NCBI RefSeq assembly: GCF_022919215.1
Contig: NZ_CP095046.1
Location: 5,694,501 to 5,758,500, forward strand
Reading direction: 5' to 3'
From: Hymenobacter cellulosilyticus
Lineage (GTDB): Bacteria; Bacteroidota; Bacteroidia; Cytophagales; Hymenobacteraceae
DNA: 64,000 nt
This document shows positions 19,647-27,480 of this stretch, in pieces. A model generated the notes under the pieces. That model saw nothing but the letters and a program-made list of their open reading frames with translations. It made no database searches and was not told the origin of the DNA. The translations under genes were made by a program, and so were the position numbers. The first letter of the stretch is position 1; each line of letters opens with the position of its first letter.

Positions 19647-20711
19647 ATGCAGAAAATCATACTCCTTGCCCTGGGGTTGTGCCTCTCGGGAGCGGCTGCT
19701 CAGGCTCAGGTAGATACCGTGCGGGCATCGACCCTGCCGCCGGCCCAGCAGGCGGAAAAGCTCTATAACAGCGGCGTTTCCAAGTACAACAGCAAGAACT
19801 ACCGGGCCGCCATTCAGGACTTCGACCGGGCCCTTACACTCCGGCCCGATTTCGCCAAGGCCTTCTACAACCGCGCCACCACCCGCTACGAGTTGAAGGA
19901 ATATCAGCAGGCCGTACAGGACTACGACCAGGCCATCAAGCTTGAAGCTACTGGCTTCAGCAACTACTTTGGTCGGGCCCAGGCTCAAGAGGCGCTGGGC
20001 AAGCCCACCGAGGCCGAACAGGACTACGGCAAAGCCGCCGAAATCAAGCCCGACTACGCGCCTTCCTGGTACTACCGCGGGGCCCTGCGCTTCGAGAAAG
20101 GCGACTTTAAGGCGGCGAAAGAAGACTTCGACGCGGCCATCAAAGCCGACCCGAACTACGCTTACGCCTACCACGACCGGGCCAGTACCCAGCGCAAGCT
20201 CAACAACTTCGACGCGGCCATTCAGGACTACACCAAGGTTCTGAGCCTGCAGCCCGACTTTCTGCCGGCTCTGCTGAACCGGGCCGCCGCCAAGCGCCGG
20301 GCCAACGACCTGAAAGGCGCCCTGGCCGACTACAATGCCTATCTGAGTAAGAAGCAGGACAACGCCACGGCCTTCACCAACCGCGGCAGTACCCGCTACG
20401 AAGCCGGCGACTACAAAGGCGCTGTGGAAGACTTCAGCAAGGCCATTGAGCTGGACGGCAACTACGCCTTTGCCTGGAACAACCGCGCCGCGGCCCACAT
20501 CAAGCTGGAAGACTACAAAAGTGCCGCCGCCGATGCCGGCAAGGCCATTGCCCTGAACGCCCAGTACGCTGAGGCTTACATGAACCGGGGCCACGCCCGC
20601 GAAATGCTGCGCGATGCTGCCGGTGCCTGCCAGGACTGGACCAAAGCCGCGGAGCTGGGCCTAGAAACCGGCACCAACTACGCCGCTAACTCCGGCTGCG
20701 GCGCCCAATAG
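19647..20711 (+). CDS. Secreted tetratricopeptide-repeat protein
   Basis: A signal peptide (MQKIILLALGLCLSGAAAQAQ) precedes about nine TPR units covering nearly all of the 354 residues. The repeats are regular (AIQDFDRALTLRPDFAKAFYNRA, AVQDYDQAIKLEATGFSNYFGRA and so on), each with the canonical Ala-8, Tyr-11 and Ala-20 positions. Such periplasmic TPR proteins scaffold envelope complexes. It ends 51 bases before the PorE-like gene on the same strand, so they probably form an operon. Confidence 0.9.
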   Translation: MQKIILLALGLCLSGAAAQAQVDTVRASTLPPAQQAEKLYNSGVSKYNSKNYRAAIQDFDRALTLRPDFAKAFYNRATTRYELKEYQQAVQDYDQAIKLEATGFSNYFGRAQAQEALGKPTEAEQDYGKAAEIKPDYAPSWYYRGALRFEKGDFKAAKEDFDAAIKADPNYAYAYHDRASTQRKLNNFDAAIQDYTKVLSLQPDFLPALLNRAAAKRRANDLKGALADYNAYLSKKQDNATAFTNRGSTRYEAGDYKGAVEDFSKAIELDGNYAFAWNNRAAAHIKLEDYKSAAADAGKAIALNAQYAEAYMNRGHAREMLRDAAGACQDWTKAAELGLETGTNYAANSGCGAQ

Positions 20712-20762
20712 CACCTTTCTGTTTTACTCTTCCGCTCTTACTTCAGCGTGAAAACCGCCCTT

Positions 20763-22799
20763 ATGTCTAGAATTCTGCTGATAGCGCTGGTGCTGCTGGC
20801 TCAGGTGGCCGCCGCCCAAAACGTTGAGTTTGACAAAGACAATTTCAAATCCAACAAAGACGGGCTGAAGGAAGCCCAGAAGGAAATCAAAACTGGCGAC
20901 GAATGGTACGACATGGACCCGCCCCGATATGAGTTGGCCCTGCCCCATTACCTCGAAGCCCAGAAGTTTAACCCCAACAACGCCCGCCTCAACCTGCGCA
21001 TCGGCGACTGTTACCTGCACTCGGGCTATAAGCCCCGGGCCCTGCCCTACATTCAGAAAGCCTTTCAGCTCAACAAGGATATTGACCCCAGCATCCATTA
21101 TATGCTGGGCCGCAGCCTGCACCTGAACGCCAAGTGGGCCGAAGCCATTGCCGAGTATAAGGCCGCCCAGCCCGCCGCTACCGGCAAGAATGCGGCGGCA
21201 ATCATGGCCACCATCACCAAGAAAATTCAGGAGTGCGAGAATGGCCGCAAGCTGGAGCAAAAGCCTTCCCGCGTCTTTATCGACAACGCGGGCCCGTCCG
21301 TCAACTCGCCCTACGCCGACTACGGCCCCGTGATTTCGGCCGATGAGTCGGTTATTCTCTTCACTTCCCGCCGCGACAATTCCACCGGCAAGGAGCGTGA
21401 CCCGGAAACCGGCGGTTTCTTCGAAGACATTTACCAGAGCACCCGCACGGCCTCGGGCTGGTCGCCGGCCCGCAACCTGGGCAAGCCTGTCAATAACGAG
21501 GGCCACGACGCGACCGTGGGTCTTTCACCCGACGGGCAGCGCCTGCTGGTATATCTGGAAGACAACGGCGGCGACCTGAACGAGGCCGAACTGCGTGGTG
21601 CCGCTTGGCGCAAGCCCGAAAAGATGGGCTCCCGCATCAACAGCCGGGCCCACGAGTCGTCGGCCGCCTACACGCCCGATGGCCGCACGCTCTACTTCGT
21701 GACCGATAAGACGGGCGGCCTGGGCAGCCGGGACATTTACAAAGTTGAAATTGAGGGCCGTGGACCGGCCGTCAACCTGGGCCCGACTATCAATACGCCC
21801 TACGGCGAGGAAGGCGTGTTTCTGCACCCCGACGGAAAAACGATGTACTTTAGCTCCGAGGGTCACAACTCCATGGGCGGCTACGACATCTTTAAGTCGG
21901 TGTTTGAAAACGGCAAGTGGAGTACTCCCGAAAACCTGGGCTGGCCCATCAACACGCCCGACGATGACGTATTCTTCGTGATTTCGGCCTCGGGCCGCCA
22001 CGGCTATTATTCCTCCTTCCGCGACGACGGCCTGGGTAGCAAGGACATCTACCAGATTACCTTCCTGGGCGCCGAAAAACCGCCGGTTTTGTCGCAGGAA
22101 GACCAGTTGCTGGCTTCCCGCGCCCAGCCGGTGAAGGAAGCCTCCTTGGCTCCGCCCGTGCCCATTGCCACGGCCCAGGTAACCATTCTTAAAGGCGTCG
22201 TGACGGACGAAGCCACCAAGCAGCCCTTGGAGGCTACTATCGACGTAGTCGACAACTCCCGCAACGAGCTGATTGCCTCGTTCCGGGCCAATGCGCAGTC
22301 GGGCCGCTACCTGGTTTCGCTGCCTTCGGGCGTCAACTACGGTATTGTGGTGCGCCAGGAAGGCTACCTGTTCCACTCCGAAAACTTTGACCTGCCCGCT
22401 GGGGCGGCCTATTCGGAAGTAGTAAAGGATATTGCCCTGAAGAAGCTGGATGTGGGCGTGAAAGTGGTGCTCAACAACATCTTCTTCGACTTCGACAAAG
22501 CCACGCTGCGAAAGGAAAGTACCGCCGAGCTGGAGCGGCTGCAGAAGCTGATGGTTGAAACGCCGGCCCTGCGCCTCGAAATTTCGGGCCACACCGACAA
22601 CGTGGGCAAGGCCGAATACAATAAGGACCTGTCGCAGCGCCGCGCCAAAGCCGTAGTGGATTACCTTGTAGGCAAAGGCGTCGACAAAGGCCGTCTTACC
22701 TTTGCCGGCTACGGCGACTCCCAGCCAGTGGCTACCAACTCCACCAAAGGCGGCCGGCAGCTCAACCGCCGCACTGAGTTTAAGGTTACCGGTAAGTAA
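20763..22799 (+). CDS. PorE-like OmpA-family protein (TPR, beta-propeller, CRD, OmpA)
   Basis: Domains in order: signal peptide (MSRILLIALVLLAQVAAAQ), TPR region (about 25-150), WD40-like/PD40 propeller (about 170-430, repeats such as SPDGQRLLVYL, TPDGRTLYFVTD and HPDGKTMYFSSEGH), a carboxypeptidase-regulatory-like sandwich (about 475-555) and an OmpA C-terminal peptidoglycan-binding domain (about 565-678; FFDFDKATLRKES, LEISGHTDNVG). This matches PorE of the T9SS and related gliding proteins. PorE is a lipoprotein, but I see no lipobox Cys here. A GTG at 20748 would add five residues. T9SS-tailed proteins elsewhere in the window fit the role. Confidence 0.9.
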   Translation: MSRILLIALVLLAQVAAAQNVEFDKDNFKSNKDGLKEAQKEIKTGDEWYDMDPPRYELALPHYLEAQKFNPNNARLNLRIGDCYLHSGYKPRALPYIQKAFQLNKDIDPSIHYMLGRSLHLNAKWAEAIAEYKAAQPAATGKNAAAIMATITKKIQECENGRKLEQKPSRVFIDNAGPSVNSPYADYGPVISADESVILFTSRRDNSTGKERDPETGGFFEDIYQSTRTASGWSPARNLGKPVNNEGHDATVGLSPDGQRLLVYLEDNGGDLNEAELRGAAWRKPEKMGSRINSRAHESSAAYTPDGRTLYFVTDKTGGLGSRDIYKVEIEGRGPAVNLGPTINTPYGEEGVFLHPDGKTMYFSSEGHNSMGGYDIFKSVFENGKWSTPENLGWPINTPDDDVFFVISASGRHGYYSSFRDDGLGSKDIYQITFLGAEKPPVLSQEDQLLASRAQPVKEASLAPPVPIATAQVTILKGVVTDEATKQPLEATIDVVDNSRNELIASFRANAQSGRYLVSLPSGVNYGIVVRQEGYLFHSENFDLPAGAAYSEVVKDIALKKLDVGVKVVLNNIFFDFDKATLRKESTAELERLQKLMVETPALRLEISGHTDNVGKAEYNKDLSQRRAKAVVDYLVGKGVDKGRLTFAGYGDSQPVATNSTKGGRQLNRRTEFKVTGK

Positions 22800-22833
22800 T
22801 TTGTTGCCGGCCGTCGTATAGCTATTTCCTGCA

Positions 22834-23640
22834 ATGCCCGCTTCCTCCATCGTGCTCCTACCCTTCGAACCCAGCCTGCGCGTGCTCGTCGCCGACGACA
22901 ATGAGCTCAACCAGCTCGTGGTGTGCCGGGCCCTGGAGGAATGGAATGTTGTACCCACGATGGTCGAAAACGGGCGGCAGGCCGTAGAAGCAGCCAGCAC
23001 CCAGCTCTTCGACGCAGTGTTGATGGACATTCAGATGCCCGAAATGGACGGCTATGAGGCCACCCGGCGGCTGCGGCGGCTGCGGCATCTGCAACAGTTG
23101 CCCATCATCGGCCTTACCGCCTCCTTTTCGCCCACCGATCAGGCCCGCGCCCTGGCCGCCGGCATGAATGAGACTCTGGCAAAGCCTTTCGAGCCCACCC
23201 TGCTGCACGCTAGCTTAGTGCGCCATACTGGGCGGGCCCGCCCGGTTCCGGCTGTTCGCCCCGCCACTCCCGACCCAACCGATATCGGCACCATTCGGCC
23301 CGGGTGGCATTTGCTGGAAGAGCTGGCTGCCGGCAACGAGGCGTTTATTGCCCAAATAATCACCACCTTTCTCCAGCAAACGCCTGGGCTCTACCAACAG
23401 CTGGTTGCTACGGTTGCCAATCCCGACCGGCAGGCGCTGGCCCGCATGGCCCACAAGCTGAAAGGGCAAATCGTATATTTCGACGTTCCGGCTATTCAGC
23501 AACACCTGGAAAAGCTCGAACGGCCCCCTACGCCGGCCGATGCGGACGGGGCTTCGCACCTAGTTGCCATGATAGGTCATCAACTGGCCGCGCTGTATCC
23601 CCACCTGGAGCTTCGGCTCCAAAACCACCTCCGCCGGTAA
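22834..23640 (+). CDS. Receiver-HPt protein (hybrid phosphorelay intermediate)
   Basis: The N-terminal receiver domain (about 15-130) has the acidic pair DD at 21-22, phospho-acceptor Asp65 (VLMDIQMPEMDG), Thr in IGLTAS and Lys in AKPFEP. A Pro-rich linker leads to a C-terminal HPt domain (about 160-260) with the phospho-histidine near residue 207 in MAHKLKGQIV. There is no kinase or output domain. It lies 34 bases after the PorE-like gene and just before a LytTR regulator; no histidine kinase is adjacent. I infer a relay from a distant hybrid kinase. Confidence 0.9.
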   Translation: MPASSIVLLPFEPSLRVLVADDNELNQLVVCRALEEWNVVPTMVENGRQAVEAASTQLFDAVLMDIQMPEMDGYEATRRLRRLRHLQQLPIIGLTASFSPTDQARALAAGMNETLAKPFEPTLLHASLVRHTGRARPVPAVRPATPDPTDIGTIRPGWHLLEELAAGNEAFIAQIITTFLQQTPGLYQQLVATVANPDRQALARMAHKLKGQIVYFDVPAIQQHLEKLERPPTPADADGASHLVAMIGHQLAALYPHLELRLQNHLRR

Positions 23641-23691
23641 GCCCGTCACGCTGCGCTTCTCTTTCTCACCTCTTCTTATACCTTTGGCGTT

Positions 23692-24435
23692 ATGCCAGCA
23701 CCCTCCTCGCCCCTACGTTGCCTTGTTGTAGATGACGATCCGCTATCCGTCCAAATCGTTATTAACTGTATCAACAATACGCCCTTTCTCACTGCCATCG
23801 GAACTTACGACAGCGCCATGGCTGCTGCCGAAGTGCTGCGCACTGAGCCCGTTGATCTGCTTTTCCTGGACGTGGAAATGCCCCTGATGTCGGGCATTGA
23901 CCTGCTCAACACGCTCCAGAACCCGCCGCTGGTTATTCTCATTACCAGCAGCAAGCATTACGCAGTAGAGGCCTTTGAGCACGATGTAGTCGATTATCTG
24001 GTGAAGCCCATCAGCTACGCGCGCTTTCTGAAAGCTGCCCAAAAAGCGCTGGAGCTTTCCGCTGATGCCAGCCTCTCAGCCGCCGCTTCGGCCAGCGCCG
24101 GAGCCATAGCGGCCGGCACCGACCCAGATTTTACCTTTGTCAAAGTTGATACGAAGCTGGTCAAGGTGCTCTTTAATGATGTTAGCTACGTCGAGGCCCT
24201 GGGCGACTACGTGCACATCGTTATGCCGCACAGCAAGCTGATCGTGTACAGCACGATGAAAGCCGTGGAGGAGAAATTTCCCTCTTCCATTTTTGTCCGC
24301 GCCCACCGCTCCTTTATTGTCAATCTGAAGCGCGTGCAGGCCATTGAGGATAATACCATCACCATTGAAAACAAGCAGATTCCCATCGGCCAGACGTATC
24401 TGCGCGAGGTGCTGCAACGGCTCAACAAGTTTTAG
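23692..24435 (+). CDS. LytTR-family response regulator
   Basis: The receiver domain (1-125) has VVDDDP, phospho-acceptor Asp60 (LLFLDVEMPLMSG), ITSS and VKPISY. An Ala/Ser-rich linker leads to a LytTR DNA-binding domain (about 145-245; FVKVDTKLVKVLFNDVSYVEALGDYV, VRAHRSFIVNLKRVQ, IPIGQTYLREVLQRL). LytTR regulators usually pair with a membrane kinase of the LytS/HisKA_7TM type, but none is here. It starts 51 bases after the receiver-HPt gene, so co-transcription is likely. A strong hairpin ends the unit. Confidence 0.93.
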   Translation: MPAPSSPLRCLVVDDDPLSVQIVINCINNTPFLTAIGTYDSAMAAAEVLRTEPVDLLFLDVEMPLMSGIDLLNTLQNPPLVILITSSKHYAVEAFEHDVVDYLVKPISYARFLKAAQKALELSADASLSAAASASAGAIAAGTDPDFTFVKVDTKLVKVLFNDVSYVEALGDYVHIVMPHSKLIVYSTMKAVEEKFPSSIFVRAHRSFIVNLKRVQAIEDNTITIENKQIPIGQTYLREVLQRLNKF

Positions 24436-24518
24436 CCGCCTCCCCTGCTTTCGGTTGTTACGCACGGCTATTTGCTGCTCGATATTCCGGTAAGCTTTTT
24501 TCACTCGATTGGGCAACA

Positions 24519-24579
24519 GACAAAGAGAAGCCCGCGAAGACCAACTTATCCGTTTGGTTTTTGCGGGCTTCTCTTTGTC
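24519..24579 (+). terminator. Strong terminator after the LytTR gene
   Basis: GACAAAGAGAAGCCCGC pairs with GCGGGCTTCTCTTTGTC, and an inner CCAA/TTGG extends the stem. The rest of the gap to 24765 is AT-rich and presumably holds the promoter of the next gene; no clean TAnnTTTG is visible. Confidence 0.75.
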
Positions 24580-24765
24580 GGCATGAGGCCGTAGCTCCAG
24601 AGGTCCTTTAACCCACAAAGACCTCATTTTGCGCCTTACACCTGAGTTACACTATTGATTCTTGCCATACTACAATATATTTTTTCGGATACAGTATTAT
24701 ATCAATATGCTTTTGTTTCTTTGTGACATCACCTATATATCACACCTATTCTGCCAACTCTTCTT

Positions 24766-25326
24766 ATGAAGAAATTCTGCTTCTCCGCTCTGATTGCTGC
24801 CTGCTTCACTATTGGAAACCTACAGGCTCAGCAAGCCCCGGATTTGCGGGCTCAGGCCATGGCTAACACCCGGACCCTGGCCCAGCAAATTGCCCTCGAC
24901 GATGCCCGCACCCAGCAGGTAAAGCGCTTTACTTACGAGCGTTTGGTGCAGGAAACGGAAATCAAGCAGATGTACAGCATCGACCCGGCCATGCTGCAAA
25001 GCAAAATGGCCGTGGTGGAGAAAGAATATGCCGAGAAGTTGAAGAGTGTGCTATCCGATGCTCAGTATAAGCGCTACGAAAGCTACGTAGCGGCTGCCAA
25101 TGCTCCGGCCGTTGCTCCCGTCACTACGGCTGCTACGCCTGCCGTTGCCGCTCCGGTAGTAGCTTCCGTTCCCCAGGAGACTAAGCCCGCTCCGGCTCTG
25201 AAAGCTCCGGCTACGAAAGCTCAGCCTGCCAAGACGGTGACGCTGCCCAAAGCCAAGCCTGCTCCTGGCCTTCCTGCCAAGAAGACGACGGCGCCACATG
25301 CCAATACAGTAGCCAGCCGCCCCTAA
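24766..25326 (+). CDS. Secreted Ala/Pro/Lys-rich protein of unknown function
   Basis: A signal peptide (MKKFCFSALIAACFTIGNLQA) precedes an all-helical part (about 25-110) with LAQQIALDDARTQQVKRFTYERLVQ and a repeated lysine-rich helix ending LKSVLSDAQYKRYESYV. This layout resembles small periplasmic helical proteins of the Spy/CpxP kind, though I cannot assign it. The last 75 residues are a low-complexity Ala-Pro-Lys-Thr tail, probably disordered or wall-associated. The stop codon shares bases with the stop of the convergent 513-aa gene. Confidence 0.7.
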   Translation: MKKFCFSALIAACFTIGNLQAQQAPDLRAQAMANTRTLAQQIALDDARTQQVKRFTYERLVQETEIKQMYSIDPAMLQSKMAVVEKEYAEKLKSVLSDAQYKRYESYVAAANAPAVAPVTTAATPAVAAPVVASVPQETKPAPALKAPATKAQPAKTVTLPKAKPAPGLPAKKTTAPHANTVASRP

Positions 25327-26864
25327 GCTACCCGGGCCCGCCGTGCCTGCTCGGCGGCTTTGTTTTCCGTGACGTTAGCTCGCAGAATATCCAGTGTAAT
25401 ACCCCAGAGGGCTTCGTAAGGAATAATTTCTATTTCAGCGTATGCCTCCCCGGGTTGCGGAGCTTCGTGCAGGCGGTGCAACAGTGGACGACCTTTCTTC
25501 TCGCAAGATTCGGGGTCAAAATTCTCCTTTACCGTTAGTACCAGCAGCCGAAAAAACAGCTGACTACGCAACGTTGCCGACTCCCGCAGGTGCCGCTGCT
25601 CGTATTTACGCAGGCTTTCCAAGCGAGCCAGCAGGTTTTCCACATCCTGGCGGCGCAAAAAGTTTAGGTACTGTAAAATAAGAATAGCCACATTATAGCC
25701 CTGCTTATCCCGGCTGTAGTCGGGTACCGTCTGCACAAACTGGTTGAAGTGCCGCAACGTCAGGGGCGAGTTTTCCGGCTGTAAAAAGTAGATATAAGCC
25801 TTATACAAGTCCCAGCGCTGCCGGGCTGCCGCTCGCTGTTTCCGGAAATATGGATTCTTATGGGCCATTTCCAGCAGATGCTGCGCCTGGCTGTACTGCC
25901 CAGCGTGCAAGGCCAGCAGCACGTAGTTTTCCATAAAGAAAAACCAGTTACCCGACGAAGGGTGAAAGTCTTTCAGATAGTCTTCGGAAAGGCTTAATCC
26001 AATAGCCGCCTGCTTGTTGTGCAGATAGGCATAAACCGTCATGTAATTATTAAAACGGCTATCGAAGCGACGCCGGTTTATCTTGCCCTTGGCCCACAGC
26101 TTTTCCGTGGCCGTGGTGATCTTGATGATTTCCTCGTAATTGCCCGTAAACTCGAGCAGGGTCAATTGAATAAGATACAGATAGTTGAAGGTGGTGTAGC
26201 TACGGGCTTTTTCATGCAATTGCTGCAACTGCGCCAAGTACCCAGGCAAATCGTTTAGCAGGGCGCGACGGGCGCGTACCGTGTGCGCCTGCGCCATCTT
26301 GCTGCTCCAGTAAATCTGCCCGGCCTCGTCCTCCAAAGCCATTAACTGCTGCAGTTGTTGCAGTTGTTTGCTTGCCGCCCGATAACGCGCCGGCTGCCGT
26401 AAATCAACATACAGCTTACCTAAAAGCCGGGTAGCCAATACAGCATATTCCGTAAACTCGCCTTCCAACGCCTGCCGCAGGCATTTGCGCAGCAATTGCT
26501 CGGCTAGCATGTACTCCCCTTCCCCGTATAAAATCGTTACTTGGTGGTATAACCCTATACATTGCAATTCGTATCTTCTTGATACCAAGTGACGCGGGTC
26601 CGATTGCTCTAAGAAATAGAGATGATTTAGCAGTTTCTGCTGCACCCGCGACTTAAGCTTGCGAAAAGAGGTATTGCTGGTGGCTGATGACTTCCCGTAC
26701 AGGGCTTTCGTTAGCTGCAACTGGGTACTATCGGGCGCCTCCTCCAGGATCCGAATGAGTTTTAGGTCCTTATTAGTCGATTTTTTAGCTGCAAAGTCGA
26801 ATAGCGGAGATTCTTTCACTCGGCGGTCTGTCACAATCCGCGCCAGATTGCTTAATTTTTCCAT
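25323..26864 (-). CDS. 513-aa all-helical repeat protein, candidate regulator or receptor
   Basis: I do not recognise a named family. The protein is cytoplasmic (no signal or membrane segment), strongly basic and almost wholly helical. Residues about 35-90 (RILEEAPDSTQLQLTKALYG then FRKLKSRVQQKLLNHLYFLE) look like a small helical, possibly winged-helix, DNA- or RNA-binding module. The remaining 420 residues read as irregular TPR-like helical pairs (GLYHQVTILYGEGEYMLAEQ, ENYVLLALHAGQYSQAQHLL). It is divergent from a 54-aa peptide gene and an oligopeptide-uptake operon across a 371-base gap. A helix-rich receptor of the RRNPP type is one reading, but primary similarity is not shown. Confidence 0.65.
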   Translation of the reverse strand: MEKLSNLARIVTDRRVKESPLFDFAAKKSTNKDLKLIRILEEAPDSTQLQLTKALYGKSSATSNTSFRKLKSRVQQKLLNHLYFLEQSDPRHLVSRRYELQCIGLYHQVTILYGEGEYMLAEQLLRKCLRQALEGEFTEYAVLATRLLGKLYVDLRQPARYRAASKQLQQLQQLMALEDEAGQIYWSSKMAQAHTVRARRALLNDLPGYLAQLQQLHEKARSYTTFNYLYLIQLTLLEFTGNYEEIIKITTATEKLWAKGKINRRRFDSRFNNYMTVYAYLHNKQAAIGLSLSEDYLKDFHPSSGNWFFFMENYVLLALHAGQYSQAQHLLEMAHKNPYFRKQRAAARQRWDLYKAYIYFLQPENSPLTLRHFNQFVQTVPDYSRDKQGYNVAILILQYLNFLRRQDVENLLARLESLRKYEQRHLRESATLRSQLFFRLLVLTVKENFDPESCEKKGRPLLHRLHEAPQPGEAYAEIEIIPYEALWGITLDILRANVTENKAAEQARRARVA

Positions 26865-27079
26865 GTGCTAAATAGGGCTGTAAATGCTGAAAGCAGCTTT
26901 GCAAGATGGAGAAAAGGCAATAACCCTTGTCACAAATATTCAAAATATTTCCTTTATTACTTGCCGAACCCTTCTGCACCTTTGTAGTTGGGTAATTTTA
27001 CCCACCCCAAAATCAAAAAGTCACAATTGCAAAAAACCTGGGCCACATATTAGTCTTATCAGCTACTCTTTTACCTAAG

Positions 27080-27101
27080 CATAGGCTATATATCGCCTAT
27101 G
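27080..27101. promoter_or_regulatory. Dyad-symmetric operator-like site
   Basis: CATAGGC-N8-GCCTATG is a perfect 7-bp dyad with an AT-rich spacer. A further half-site TATAGGCTA lies at 27123-27131. Both sit in the 371-base gap between the divergent 513-aa gene and the small peptide gene; apart from this dyad and the putative promoter, I see no coding feature in 26865-27235. No regulator is known to bind it. Confidence 0.4.
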
Positions 27102-27163
27102 AGATGCATTAAAGCCAATTTTATAGGCTAAAACTTCAAGTCACTTTTACACAATATCTTTCC

Positions 27164-27194
27164 TTTACGCCAGCCCGGTTATAAAGCAAATTTG
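27164..27194 (+). promoter_or_regulatory. Weak promoter candidate before the small peptide gene
   Basis: TTTA (27164-27167), a 19-base spacer, then CAAATTTG (27187-27194), one mismatch from TAnnTTTG in each box. It would start RNA about 35 bases before the peptide ATG. Confidence 0.3.
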
Positions 27195-27235
27195 TGTCAT
27201 TCAAACTCTTGAACGACTCAACCTCCTAAAGCGCC

Positions 27236-27400
27236 ATGTTAGAACTTATCGCAATTGCCCTGCTCCAACTCGCCAGCTTTACTGCTACTACCGAGGCTAA
27301 CCCTGTTCCTAAAACAGCCGATACCACTCCTATCAGCATTACGCCTACTCCTACTGAAACGGAGCAAGGTGGCGGCGGCTGGGGCGGCGGGGTGATTTAA
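27236..27400 (+). CDS. 54-aa peptide with Gly/Trp-rich C-terminus
   Basis: This short gene runs from ATG to TAA. The first 16 residues (MLELIAIALLQLASFT) are hydrophobic, like a signal or membrane segment but without a basic n-region. The middle is Thr/Pro-rich (TPISITPTPTETEQ). The end is a glycine run with a central tryptophan: GGGGWGGGVI. No family is recognised. It lies between the divergent 513-aa gene and an oligopeptide-binding lipoprotein gene 80 bases downstream. The layout suggests a secreted precursor whose C-terminus is released, but that is inference. A chance frame cannot be excluded at this length. Confidence 0.55.
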   Translation: MLELIAIALLQLASFTATTEANPVPKTADTTPISITPTPTETEQGGGGWGGGVI

Positions 27401-27480
27401 GCCTACTTCGAGCTGGCGCTCTGCTTCCTGTCGAATGTTAGCTAACTTGCCCGGACCTCACTCCGAGCACTGACATCTTC

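Noticed and set aside
26884..27078. 64-aa frame in the divergent gap before the small peptide
   Set aside because: No coding bias or recognised motif, and it covers AT-rich promoter-like DNA. A CACCTTTG box at 26977 inside it is too weak to call a promoter.
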